Below are positions 7,898 to 15,821 of a stretch of 64,000 bases of DNA, one piece after another. Numbering within the stretch: the stretch's first letter is position 1; every line of letters starts with the position of its first letter. The translations under genes were made by a program, and so were the position numbers. The stretch covers positions 6,696,001 to 6,760,000 of the forward strand of contig NZ_CP019082.1 in assembly GCF_001956985.1 (NCBI RefSeq), given 5' to 3'. This DNA comes from Paludisphaera borealis. GTDB lineage: Bacteria; Planctomycetota; Planctomycetia; Isosphaerales; Isosphaeraceae. The notes under the pieces were generated by a model, which was given only the letters and a program-made list of their open reading frames with translations, was not told the DNA's origin and did not search any database.

Positions 7898-9418
7898 TCA
7901 GGTCGCAACGTCGGCCGGGTTGAGCGCGTCGAGCTGGGGGACGAATCGCGACGGGTCGGGCGGCACCGACGGACGGCTCGATCGTCCCAGCAGCCACTTC
8001 GCCAGAACGCCCGATTTGAGGCCGGGACGGATCAGGCGGGCAGGGCGGTCGAGGTCGTCGAGAATTCCCTGCGCCGCCAGATAGCCGCTGCGCACGGCGC
8101 CTTCCATGGTCGCCGGCCAGCCGGTGTCGGTCCAGTCGCCGGCCAGGAACAGGCCGTCGATCGGCGTCCGTTGCGGGGGGCGAAAGGCGTCGACCCCCGG
8201 CCGAACCGCGAACGTCGCGCCGTGCTCGGTCACAACCCACCATCGAACCAGACTCGCGTCGCGTGCCGCCGGCCACATCTCGACCAGGTCGGCCAGCACG
8301 GCGTCGCGGATCTCCGTCTTGTCCATCGCCAGCAGGTCGTACGCGGCGCTGATGACGATTTGCAGATATTGCCCGCCGTCCGGGTCTTCCGAGGTCGACG
8401 TCGTCGCGGTCCGCCCCTGGATCGCCGTGTGATTGAAGACCCACTGAATGAAGCGCCCGGGAGTGACGACGTGGTCGAACGGGCAGACCGGGCGGTCGAA
8501 CCAGAGATGAACCCCGGTGATCGGCGACGATTCAAGCCGGTTCAAGCCGGCGAGCGCGGGCATCCCGGCCAGGGTCGTCTCGCCGAGCATGCCGGCGACG
8601 CGGTCGTACGAGACGGCCAGCACGACGAAATCCGCTGGTATGCGCTCGCCGTTGCGAAGCGTCACGCCTTGAAGCGCCGCGTCGTCGCCGCAGTCGATGC
8701 TCCGCACGCCGGTCGTCAGCCGAACCTCGACTTCGCGCTCGCGCAGCCAGGTCTCCAGCCGGGCACCGTAAAGCTCGCCCAGAGGCGCAATCGGCAACTC
8801 CATCTGAAAGCCCGAACGGTTGAGCAGGAAGCCGTCGACGAACACCCGCCGGGCGTGGCCGACGTCCATCTGTTCGAGCCGCTCGTTGAGCGCCGAAACG
8901 AGGACGGTCGCCCAGAACAAGTTGATCGTCCGCACGCTTTGCTTGTGCCGCCAGAGCCAGTCGGCGAACGATTCGCCGGGCCGAACGTCGTGGTTCCGCG
9001 CCAGACAGGCCAGCCCGTAGCCCACCCGCAGCTTGTCATTCCAGGTCAGGTAATTGGCGGAAAGGAAGCTCTCAGCCAGGTGGAACGGAGCCGGTCCGAT
9101 CCCGGCTCGGAGTCTTGAAATCCGGTTCTCGGGACTGAGGAACGTGATCACCGACTCACGCCGGAACAGGTCGGCGATCCCGACGCGGCGGGAGAAGTCG
9201 GCGAGGTTCGTGCAGCAAGCCATGCTGACGTGTTGGCAGTTGTCGACCATCTCGCCGGTCTTGGGGTCGTTGAACGAGCTGGCGCGACCGCCTAGCCGTG
9301 GCCGACTCTCCAGCAGCGTGATCCGCAGTCCCCGGTTCACGAGGGCCGAAGCCGCGGCCAAACCACCGAGACCGCCGCCGACGACGACGACGTGAGGAGG
9401 GGGGGGCTTGTGATCCAA
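7898..9418 (-). CDS. hpnE: Hydroxysqualene dehydroxylase HpnE
   Basis: FAD-dependent amine-oxidase-fold enzyme, 506 residues, that reduces hydroxysqualene to squalene in the HpnCDE route. The N terminus has the dinucleotide-binding motif VVVVGGGLGGLAAASALVNRG followed by LLESRPRLGGRASSF. The C terminus carries the second FAD-contacting motif GLFLAGDWTDTGWPATMEGAVRSG. It is the last gene of the leftward hpnC-hpnD-hpnE set, starting 30 bases after the hpnD stop, which fixes the family choice over phytoene desaturases. It converges on the thiE fusion with a 21-base gap. Confidence 0.93.
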   Translation of the reverse strand: MDHKPPPPHVVVVGGGLGGLAAASALVNRGLRITLLESRPRLGGRASSFNDPKTGEMVDNCQHVSMACCTNLADFSRRVGIADLFRRESVITFLSPENRISRLRAGIGPAPFHLAESFLSANYLTWNDKLRVGYGLACLARNHDVRPGESFADWLWRHKQSVRTINLFWATVLVSALNERLEQMDVGHARRVFVDGFLLNRSGFQMELPIAPLGELYGARLETWLREREVEVRLTTGVRSIDCGDDAALQGVTLRNGERIPADFVVLAVSYDRVAGMLGETTLAGMPALAGLNRLESSPITGVHLWFDRPVCPFDHVVTPGRFIQWVFNHTAIQGRTATTSTSEDPDGGQYLQIVISAAYDLLAMDKTEIRDAVLADLVEMWPAARDASLVRWWVVTEHGATFAVRPGVDAFRPPQRTPIDGLFLAGDWTDTGWPATMEGAVRSGYLAAQGILDDLDRPARLIRPGLKSGVLAKWLLGRSSRPSVPPDPSRFVPQLDALNPADVAT

Positions 9419-9448
9419 CGAAACGTGACCTCCGGTCGAAGCGCCGGC

Positions 9449-10348
9449 TCAGGAGACGAGATCGGACTTGGCGGGCGCGTTGCGACCGACGTAACGCGCG
9501 GGCAGCGATCGCAGCGCGATGGCCAGCTTCCGCCAGCCGGGCACCGACGCCCGCGCGCTCAACACGTCGTAATCGCGGCGGACGATCTCGTCGAGCAGCG
9601 CCTGGTAGATTCCGACGATCGTCAAGAGGACCGGCCGGCCCACCGGATCGACCAGCGGGACAAGGCCCGCGGCCTCCTCGTAGTAGGCGTAAGCTCTGCC
9701 GGCGTACTCCGTCAGCAGCCGGCGCAACGGTTCGCTCGGCCGGTCGGCGAGCAAGTCGCGCGGATCGACGTCGAACCGCCGAAGGTCGTCTTCGGGGAGA
9801 TAGATCCGCCCCCGGCTCGCGTCCTCTTTTACGTCGCGGAGGATGTTCGTCAACTGGAGAGCCAACCCGCAGCGCTCGGCCAGGCGCTCCGCCCTGCCGT
9901 CGTCGGAATCGAATCCCCAGATATGAATGCAGCAAAGCCCGACGGCCGAGGCGACGTGGTGGCAGTAGTCGGCCAGCTCGTCGAAGTTCGCGAACCGCCG
10001 GGGCACGACGTCCATCTCGACGCCGTCGATCACCTCGTGGAGCAAACTCGGCGGAATCGACGTCCGCTGTACGGTGTCGACCAGGGCCGCGAGCCCCGGC
10101 CAGGCGGGCGGGCGACCTTCGAGCGCATCGTCGAGGTCGCGCCGCCAGGCGACGAGGGCCGTTTCTTTCTCGGCGGCCGGCTCGTCGCCGTCGGCCAGGT
10201 CGTCGGCGTGGCGCATGAAGGCGTAGAGCGCGCACATCGCGCGCTGCGGCTCGGGGGGCAAGAGCCGGAAGGCGTGGTAGAAATTGCGGGCCTCGCGCCG
10301 GGCGATCTCGCCGCAGAAGCGATAACTGGCGTCAAGCGTCTCGTCCAT
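9449..10348 (-). CDS. hpnD: Presqualene diphosphate synthase HpnD
   Basis: Condenses two farnesyl diphosphates to presqualene diphosphate. About 299 residues. The two aspartate-rich substrate/magnesium motifs are present: ADDLADGDE in the first half, and RDVKEDASRGRIYLPEDDL in the second. ATG at 10348 is chosen because it starts 2 bases after the hpnC stop; upstream in-frame starts would overlap hpnC by up to 180 bases and add unrelated sequence. Neighbouring hpnC and hpnE define it as HpnD rather than a phytoene synthase. Confidence 0.93.
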   Translation of the reverse strand: MDETLDASYRFCGEIARREARNFYHAFRLLPPEPQRAMCALYAFMRHADDLADGDEPAAEKETALVAWRRDLDDALEGRPPAWPGLAALVDTVQRTSIPPSLLHEVIDGVEMDVVPRRFANFDELADYCHHVASAVGLCCIHIWGFDSDDGRAERLAERCGLALQLTNILRDVKEDASRGRIYLPEDDLRRFDVDPRDLLADRPSEPLRRLLTEYAGRAYAYYEEAAGLVPLVDPVGRPVLLTIVGIYQALLDEIVRRDYDVLSARASVPGWRKLAIALRSLPARYVGRNAPAKSDLVS

Positions 10349-10350
10349 CG

Positions 10351-11337
10351 TCACCGGGGACTCTCCCAGCGCGGCGACGCCGCCGGTTCGAGGGTCGAAG
10401 CCGATGAACGTCGCGTCGATCGTTTTCCTCGCAGCTTCGCCCAGGTCAGCCCGAGCGCCGCGCGCCCCAACAGCCGGACCTTCGCGGCCTTGCTCAGCGA
10501 CGGCCGAGCCGAGAGCACGTCGTAACCGCACTCCTCGATCCGCCGGAGGATCGCCAGACCGCCCCGGGAGAATAGGTCGATGTCGACGGCCAGCTCGGAC
10601 GGAATCCTCGGGATTAGCGCGCGGCCGATCTCAAACAGACCGCGAGTCCGCTCGATTTCGAACTTCAAAAGGTCGGCGAACGCGGGGGTGAACCGCAAAG
10701 CGCGAAGATCGTCGTCGCCGTAGCCGAACCGTTCGCGGTCTTCGCGCGGCAGGTAGACGCGGCCGATGGCCAGGTCGCGCGCCACGTCCTGCCAGAAGTT
10801 CGCGAGCTGAAGCGCGGTGCAGGTGGCGTCGGAAAGGCGGGCGTTGTCGTCGTCGAAAGCGCCCGCGATGTACAGAACGAGGCGGCCGACCGGGTCGGCG
10901 GATCGCGTGCAATAGTCGCGAAGCTGGTCGTAGGACTGGTAATCCGTGACCGTCTGATCTTGAATGAATGCGTCGATCAAAGCGTGAAACGGCTCGGGAG
11001 GAATGCCGTACTGCTCGACGGTTTCCCTCAAAGCGATCATCACCGGATGCTTGGCGCGACCGTCGTACATCGCCCGCAGTTCGTCGCGCCACCAGTCGAG
11101 GAGTTCGAGCGAACGGGCGGGGTCGCCGATCTCATCGCCCAGGTCGTCGGACCATCGGCAAAAGGCGTAGACGCTCTGGAACGCCGGCCGATGTTCGCGA
11201 GGGGTCAGCCAGGTCACGACGCTGAAGTTCTCGTAGTGCGTCGCCGTGAGCCGGGCGCAGTAGTCGAGCGCCTCCTGGCGCGAGACGGGCTCGCACACCG
11301 GGGGGCCGTACCGCCTGAGATCCGCCTCGAATGACAT
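10351..11337 (-). CDS. hpnC: Hydroxysqualene synthase HpnC
   Basis: Converts presqualene diphosphate to hydroxysqualene. A trans-isoprenyl diphosphate synthase fold protein of 328 residues. Motifs visible are ENFSVVTWLTPREHR near the N terminus, the first Asp-rich motif RWSDDLGDE, and the second motif FWQDVARDLAIGRVYLP. ATG at 11337 is preceded by GGAG with 9 bases spacing; a TTG two codons upstream is less likely. It is the first gene of the hpnCDE operon, read away from the DUF1080 gene. A squalene-hopene cyclase gene is not in this window, so hopanoid production is inferred, not shown. Confidence 0.93.
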   Translation of the reverse strand: MSFEADLRRYGPPVCEPVSRQEALDYCARLTATHYENFSVVTWLTPREHRPAFQSVYAFCRWSDDLGDEIGDPARSLELLDWWRDELRAMYDGRAKHPVMIALRETVEQYGIPPEPFHALIDAFIQDQTVTDYQSYDQLRDYCTRSADPVGRLVLYIAGAFDDDNARLSDATCTALQLANFWQDVARDLAIGRVYLPREDRERFGYGDDDLRALRFTPAFADLLKFEIERTRGLFEIGRALIPRIPSELAVDIDLFSRGGLAILRRIEECGYDVLSARPSLSKAAKVRLLGRAALGLTWAKLRGKRSTRRSSASTLEPAASPRWESPR

Positions 11338-11539
11338 TCTCAAAGACTCCGCATCCGTGGACCGACGTGATCGGCCTCGATTCTACAAGTGGTCGCACCC
11401 CGCCGCCAGTCGGGCCGGGCACTGCATTGACCCCCCGGGCCGTCGGCCCGAAAATCAACGCGGCTTCCGGGTCGACTTTTTCGACCCGCGGCGCGGCGGC
11501 CCCGTCGCGTCGTCCAATGCTCCACGCCAGGAACCAACC

Positions 11540-12163
11540 ATGAAATCGATGATCCGAACGCTTTCCACCACGCTCGCGCTGTCCGCCCTTATCGCGGCCT
11601 CGGCCGCCGCGGCCGACGACGCCGACTTCAAGCCGCTGTTCAACGGCAAGGACCTCACCGGCTGGATCACGCCCGCCGACAAGGCCCTGTTCACGGTCGA
11701 GGACGGCGAGATCGTCGGCCGCACCAAGGGGGATCTCAAGAAGAACGAATTCCTGGTCGTCGACAAGCCGTACAAGGATTTCGTGCTCAAGGCGAAGGTC
11801 AAGCTCCGCAACGGCAACTCGGGCATCCAGGTCCGCAGCAAGCGGGCCGACGACGGCGTGGTCTCGGGCCCGCAGGCCGACGTCGCCGACGGCTACTGGG
11901 GGCTGCTCTACGAGGAGCGCGGCCGGGGCATCCTCGAACAATACGACAAAGATAAGGCCGCCAAGCTCATCAAGAACGGCGACTGGAACGACTTCGTAGT
12001 ATCGTGCAAGGGCAAGCATTTGACGATCGACATCAACGGCACCCGCGTAATCGACCGCGAAGACAAGGAATTCGCCGACGACGGCGTTATCGCCCTTCAG
12101 GTCCACGTGGGACCGCCCATGGAGGTTCGGTACAAGGACGTCTCGATCAAGGAAATCGACTGA
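11540..12163 (+). CDS. Secreted DUF1080 (3-keto-disaccharide hydrolase-like) protein
   Basis: A protein of 207 residues with a signal peptide (TLALSALIAASAAAAD). The body has DUF1080 hallmarks: FKPLFNGKDLTGW directly after the signal, FVLKAKVKLRNGNSGIQVRS, WNDFVVSCKGKHLTIDINGT and GVIALQVHVGPPMEVRYKDV. This concanavalin-like beta-sandwich family is greatly expanded in planctomycetes, and some members hydrolyse 3-keto-glycosides. The substrate here is unknown. ATG at 11540 follows an AGGA motif; a longer frame from 11357 lacks a signal peptide. A strong intrinsic terminator follows at 12184, so it is probably monocistronic. Confidence 0.9.
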   Translation: MKSMIRTLSTTLALSALIAASAAAADDADFKPLFNGKDLTGWITPADKALFTVEDGEIVGRTKGDLKKNEFLVVDKPYKDFVLKAKVKLRNGNSGIQVRSKRADDGVVSGPQADVADGYWGLLYEERGRGILEQYDKDKAAKLIKNGDWNDFVVSCKGKHLTIDINGTRVIDREDKEFADDGVIALQVHVGPPMEVRYKDVSIKEID

Positions 12164-12183
12164 CGAACGAGCCGATTCAGCGC

Positions 12184-12225
12184 GGGGCGGGGGACGATCT
12201 TCGGGTCGTCAGCCCGCCCCTTTTT
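12184..12225 (+). terminator. Intrinsic terminator after the DUF1080 gene
   Basis: GGGGCGGG at 12184-12191 pairs with CCCGCCCC at 12213-12220. An inner GACGA/TCGTC helix (12193-12197 with 12206-12210) extends the stem, and TTTTT follows at 12221-12225. It lies 20 bases after the stop codon. This is a textbook Rho-independent terminator and the clearest in the window. Confidence 0.88.
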
Positions 12226-12972
12226 GCGCGCCCCGTGAGCGAATTGAACGTTGCAAGGGCCTGGCGGAACAGGTGTTGGGAGGTCGCCTCGGAACAAGCA
12301 AAACAAAGAGCGGAGAACGCCTTGAAAAGAAGTGAGAAGGGTTGTCGCGCGAACTTGCGAGGATTCCTCAAGGGGCCCGCGCGAATCGCCGATAACTGAT
12401 CTGGTACTCCTTCTCCACTCCTAGTACAAGGGGCTCACCGCGGTGAACGCGATCCCCTCCGATTTTCGTATGCTCCGAGCAGGACGCTCGGGGATGTCGA
12501 GTATCAGGGAGGACGCGGGCGTCACGGGACTGTCGGCCAGCCGCTTCGGCGCATTGGCCTCGTCCTCCGACTGTCGGGAAGGCGAGACTTTGCACATCGG
12601 AGACGGTTCGACCGGCGGGACGCGGCACGCCAAGAGGGCGCGTCGCGGGGCCGATTTCGCGAGGCCCGCCGCCCAAGGAAGGTCCGGGAGAAAACCCCGG
12701 CACATCGCACTCCACCTCGAATTTCAACCTCTTCACTTGGCCGCGACGCTCACTCAACCGGGCGTCGAACCTTCGCGCCGGTCGCTTTCAGCCCAGGCTG
12801 AGGGCCGACCCGACGGGACGGTGCGGCATTCCACCTCGCGAGGGCAGGCCCAGCCGCTTCCGTGTTCCTCGGCTTCGGTCGAGGTGCGTGGCATCAAGCT
12901 GGTTCCGAGTTCAGGCTGCGCTATCGCAGATCCGGCTCGCGGCCGAACCCGAGGGAAAGGAGTCCTTGCGGC
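12226..12972. other. Gene-free stretch between the DUF1080 and thioredoxin-protease genes
   Basis: About 750 bases. Reading frames of 129 and 177 codons are open on opposite strands, but both are Arg/Ser/Pro-rich, resemble no family and lack a convincing Shine-Dalgarno, so neither is called. AAGGAG near 12956-12961 belongs to the downstream gene. No tRNA or obvious structured RNA was recognised. Confidence 0.4.
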
Positions 12973-14586
12973 ATGAAACTCGCTCCATTGCTGCTCGTGC
13001 TCGTCAGCGTCACGCAGGCCGCCGCCGGAACCTCGCAGCCGGTCCTGCTCGATTTCCACGCCGACTGGTGCGGCCCATGCCGCCAGATGCGCCCGGCCGT
13101 CCAAAAACTGGCCGACAAGGGCTACCCGATCAAGTCGATCGACGTCGACCGATCACCCGAAATGGCCGAAAAATACAGCATCGGCCCCATTCCCACTTTC
13201 GTCGTCGTCGACGCCGACGGCCGTGAGATCGACCGCGTCTCCGGCGCTCAGCCGGCTTCTCAACTGGCTCAGTTCTACATCAAGGCCAAAGACAAGGCCA
13301 AAGCCTCCGCTCGGTCGCGAGGCGACGAAGAAGACGAAGCAGCCGCACCGACCGAAGACGACGCAGACGCCAAGGCCCCGGCCGACGACGAACCTCAGGC
13401 CAAACCCGAGAACGAGCGGCCGGCCCCCAAGCCTCACGTCAATCCCAAGCCCTGGGAGACCGTCGTCCGGATCAAGGTCCACGCCAACGGCTCGATCGGT
13501 TACGGCTCGGGCACGATCATTTACAGCTCGCCCGAGGAATCGCTGATCCTCACCTGCGCGCACATCTTCAAACTCGACGGATCGCGGCAGGCGCCCCCGA
13601 ACAAGTTCCCCCGGAAGATCACGATCGACCTGTTCGACGGCCGTCCCCAGGGCCGCGAGAAGCAGGTGCATTCAACAAACGAGACGTTCGCCGGCGAGGC
13701 AGTCGACTACGACTTCAAACTCGACGTGGGCCTGATCCGCATCCGTCCGGGCCGCCGGCTGAAGGCGTCGCGGGTCGTCCCTCCCCACTGGGAGCCCCTC
13801 CAGCGGATGGGCATGACGTCGGTCGGCTGTTCCGAGGGGGCCGACGCCACGACCTGGAGGACGCAGATCGTCGATCCCAAGATGCGCGGGCTTTCAGGTA
13901 ATACGGCCTACGAAGCGATCGAGTGCATGAAGGCTCCGAAACAGGGGCGTTCCGGCGGCGGCCTTTATACCGACAACGGCTACATCGCCGGAGTCTGCAA
14001 CTTCGCCGAGCCGCGCGGCGACCGCGGCCTCTACGCCACGCCGAACTCGATCTACAGCATCCTCGACCGCAACAAGCTCGCCGGGCTGTACGCGTCGCCC
14101 TCCATCGGTTCGGGATCAACCCTGATGGCCGACCGTGGCGGGAAAGGCCCGATGTCGATCGCCCGCGGCCAGTCGCCCGATCACGAGGAACCCGTCCGAG
14201 CCGCCACCAAGGAAGGGGACGTGACGATCCCCGATCCCGAGATCGTCCTTGGCATCAAGGCCCCGCTCCAGAGCGGGCGCAACAGCCGGGTTCAGGCCGC
14301 CAGCTCGACCGGCGACCGGCGGCTGGCCTGGCATCCGCGAGGCGGCGCTCCGACGCCGAAGCTGGCGTCGATCGAAACGATCGAGCCGACCGACATCGGC
14401 ATGGACTCCGCCACCGACAACGACCACTTCCCGCCCCCCGACTGGGACCGCGACGACGACGACCGGGATTCGAAGGCCAGCCTCAACACCGAGGACGTCG
14501 CCCCGCAGACCGAGGTCCGCAAGCCCGTCGCCGGCAAACCCTCCGGCTGGCGGCCGTCGAGGTCGTCCAGCGTCGGCGCCCGCTGA
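12973..14586 (+). CDS. Thioredoxin-trypsin fusion: secreted thioredoxin domain plus serine protease
   Basis: A protein of 537 residues with a signal peptide (LAPLLLVLVSVTQAAAG). Residues 22-105 form a thioredoxin domain with active site DWCGPCRQM (Cys33, Cys36) and the cis-proline loop GPIPTFVVVD. An acidic Lys/Glu/Pro/Ala-rich linker covers residues 105-160. Residues 160-360 are a trypsin-like protease: His197 in LILTCAHIF, Asp251 in LDVGLIRI, Ser327 in QGRSGGGLY. The full triad and both redox cysteines are kept. The C-terminal 170 residues are low complexity. ATG at 12973 follows AAGGAG. It may couple disulfide chemistry to periplasmic proteolysis, but the role is inferred. Confidence 0.88.
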   Translation: MKLAPLLLVLVSVTQAAAGTSQPVLLDFHADWCGPCRQMRPAVQKLADKGYPIKSIDVDRSPEMAEKYSIGPIPTFVVVDADGREIDRVSGAQPASQLAQFYIKAKDKAKASARSRGDEEDEAAAPTEDDADAKAPADDEPQAKPENERPAPKPHVNPKPWETVVRIKVHANGSIGYGSGTIIYSSPEESLILTCAHIFKLDGSRQAPPNKFPRKITIDLFDGRPQGREKQVHSTNETFAGEAVDYDFKLDVGLIRIRPGRRLKASRVVPPHWEPLQRMGMTSVGCSEGADATTWRTQIVDPKMRGLSGNTAYEAIECMKAPKQGRSGGGLYTDNGYIAGVCNFAEPRGDRGLYATPNSIYSILDRNKLAGLYASPSIGSGSTLMADRGGKGPMSIARGQSPDHEEPVRAATKEGDVTIPDPEIVLGIKAPLQSGRNSRVQAASSTGDRRLAWHPRGGAPTPKLASIETIEPTDIGMDSATDNDHFPPPDWDRDDDDRDSKASLNTEDVAPQTEVRKPVAGKPSGWRPSRSSSVGAR

Positions 14587-14634
14587 GACTGCGAAGCGGG
14601 ACTGTCGTCTCGAACCCAAGAAAACCACGCTTGC

Positions 14635-14669
14635 ACGCGATCGGCGCCGGCCCCCGGCGCCGATCGCGT
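14635..14669 (+). terminator. Long perfect hairpin after the thioredoxin-protease gene
   Basis: A 16-base arm at 14635-14650 pairs perfectly with 14654-14669 around a CCC loop, 48 bases after the stop codon. Only three T follow, within GTTTCG, so it is a terminator-like hairpin without a proper U-tract. It separates the protease gene from the GH43-like gene. Confidence 0.6.
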
Positions 14670-14808
14670 CGTTTCGAATCCCGCGACGTCACTTGTTTTT
14701 GCGGGTCGAGCCTGCTCAATTCGATGACGCGACGATCGACGCCAGGACAATACCCGAACAGCCGCGCGACGACCATGTTCGGCTGAGAGCATCGAAGGTT
14801 CCCGCGCC

Positions 14809-15765
14809 ATGAAATCCGCCCCCGTGCTCGCCGCGCTCGCGGCGATGATCGCCTTCGCCGGCGCGAGCCCTGCCGACGACCCGAAGTCGGACGACTCGGC
14901 CCTCCTGTTCACCTCGTTTCGAGGCAACGGCGAGGACGGCCTCCACCTCGCCACGAGCAAGGACGGATACTCCTGGACGCCGATCAACGACGACAAACCG
15001 TTCCTGAAATCGAAAATCGGCGACGGCCTGATGCGCGACCCTCACTTGATCCAGGGGCCCGATGCGACGTTTCAGCTCGTCTGGACGACTGGCTGGAGCA
15101 AGCACGGCCTCGGCTACGCGCACTCGAAAGACCTGATCCACTGGTCCGAGCCGCGATTGCTCGACGTCATGAAGACCGAGCCCAAAGCCCGCAACGTCTG
15201 GGCGCCCGAGGTGTTTTACGATGAGGCGGGCGCGCGGTTCGTGCTGTTCTGGTCCTCGACGATCCCGGGGCGGTTTCCCGACACCGACGCGGCCGGCGAC
15301 GATGACTACAACCATCGGATCTACGCGACGACGACCCGCGACTTCGAGACGTTCACGCCGACTCGCCTGCTGTATGAACCGGGTTTCAACACGATCGATG
15401 CGACGATGGCCCGAGACGGCGATCGGTACGTGCTGTTCATCAAGGACGAGACGCGCAATCCGCCCGCCAAGAACCTCCGCGTTGCGTTCGGCGCCTCGCC
15501 GCTGGGTCCGTTCGGCCCTCCTTCGCCGCCGATCACCGGCGCGTACTGGGCGGAAGGGCCGACGGCGATCCAGTTCGGCGGCGTCTGGCACGTCTACTTC
15601 GACCGCTACACCGAACACCGCTACGGGCTGGTGACCTCGACCGATCTCACGCAATGGAAGGACGAGTCGGATCGCGTCCATTTCCCTCCCGGCTTCCGGC
15701 ACGGCAGCGTCGTGCGTGTGCCGTCGTCGATCCTCACGAAATTGGAGTCGGTCGCCGGCCGATGA
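14809..15765 (+). CDS. Secreted GH43-like five-bladed beta-propeller glycosidase
   Basis: A protein of 318 residues with a signal peptide (VLAALAAMIAFAGASPAD). The repeated blades typical of the GH43/GH32/GH68 propeller fold are visible, for example DGLHLATSKDGYSWTPI, GLMRDPHLIQGPDATFQLVWTT, NVWAPEVFYDEAGARFVLFW, and AYWAEGPTAIQFGGVWHVYFD. Candidate acidic catalytic residues are Asp in MRDPHL and Glu in WAPEVF and WAEGPT, as in GH43. An arabinanase or xylosidase-like activity is possible but the substrate cannot be read from the sequence. It is followed 56 bases later by the M28 peptidase in the same direction. Confidence 0.82.
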   Translation: MKSAPVLAALAAMIAFAGASPADDPKSDDSALLFTSFRGNGEDGLHLATSKDGYSWTPINDDKPFLKSKIGDGLMRDPHLIQGPDATFQLVWTTGWSKHGLGYAHSKDLIHWSEPRLLDVMKTEPKARNVWAPEVFYDEAGARFVLFWSSTIPGRFPDTDAAGDDDYNHRIYATTTRDFETFTPTRLLYEPGFNTIDATMARDGDRYVLFIKDETRNPPAKNLRVAFGASPLGPFGPPSPPITGAYWAEGPTAIQFGGVWHVYFDRYTEHRYGLVTSTDLTQWKDESDRVHFPPGFRHGSVVRVPSSILTKLESVAGR

Positions 15766-15821
15766 CGCCCCTGGCTCGGCCGAGCCGATTCGCCAACCGC
15801 CCTCAAAATCAGGGACCGTTC

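Noticed and set aside
12368-12757. Open frame of 129 codons on the minus strand
   Set aside because: Overlaps the previous candidate, composition is random-like for high-GC DNA and there is no start signal.
12443-12976. Open frame of 177 codons on the plus strand
   Set aside because: Ser/Arg/Pro-rich, no Shine-Dalgarno, no family likeness, and it runs into the start of the thioredoxin-protease gene.
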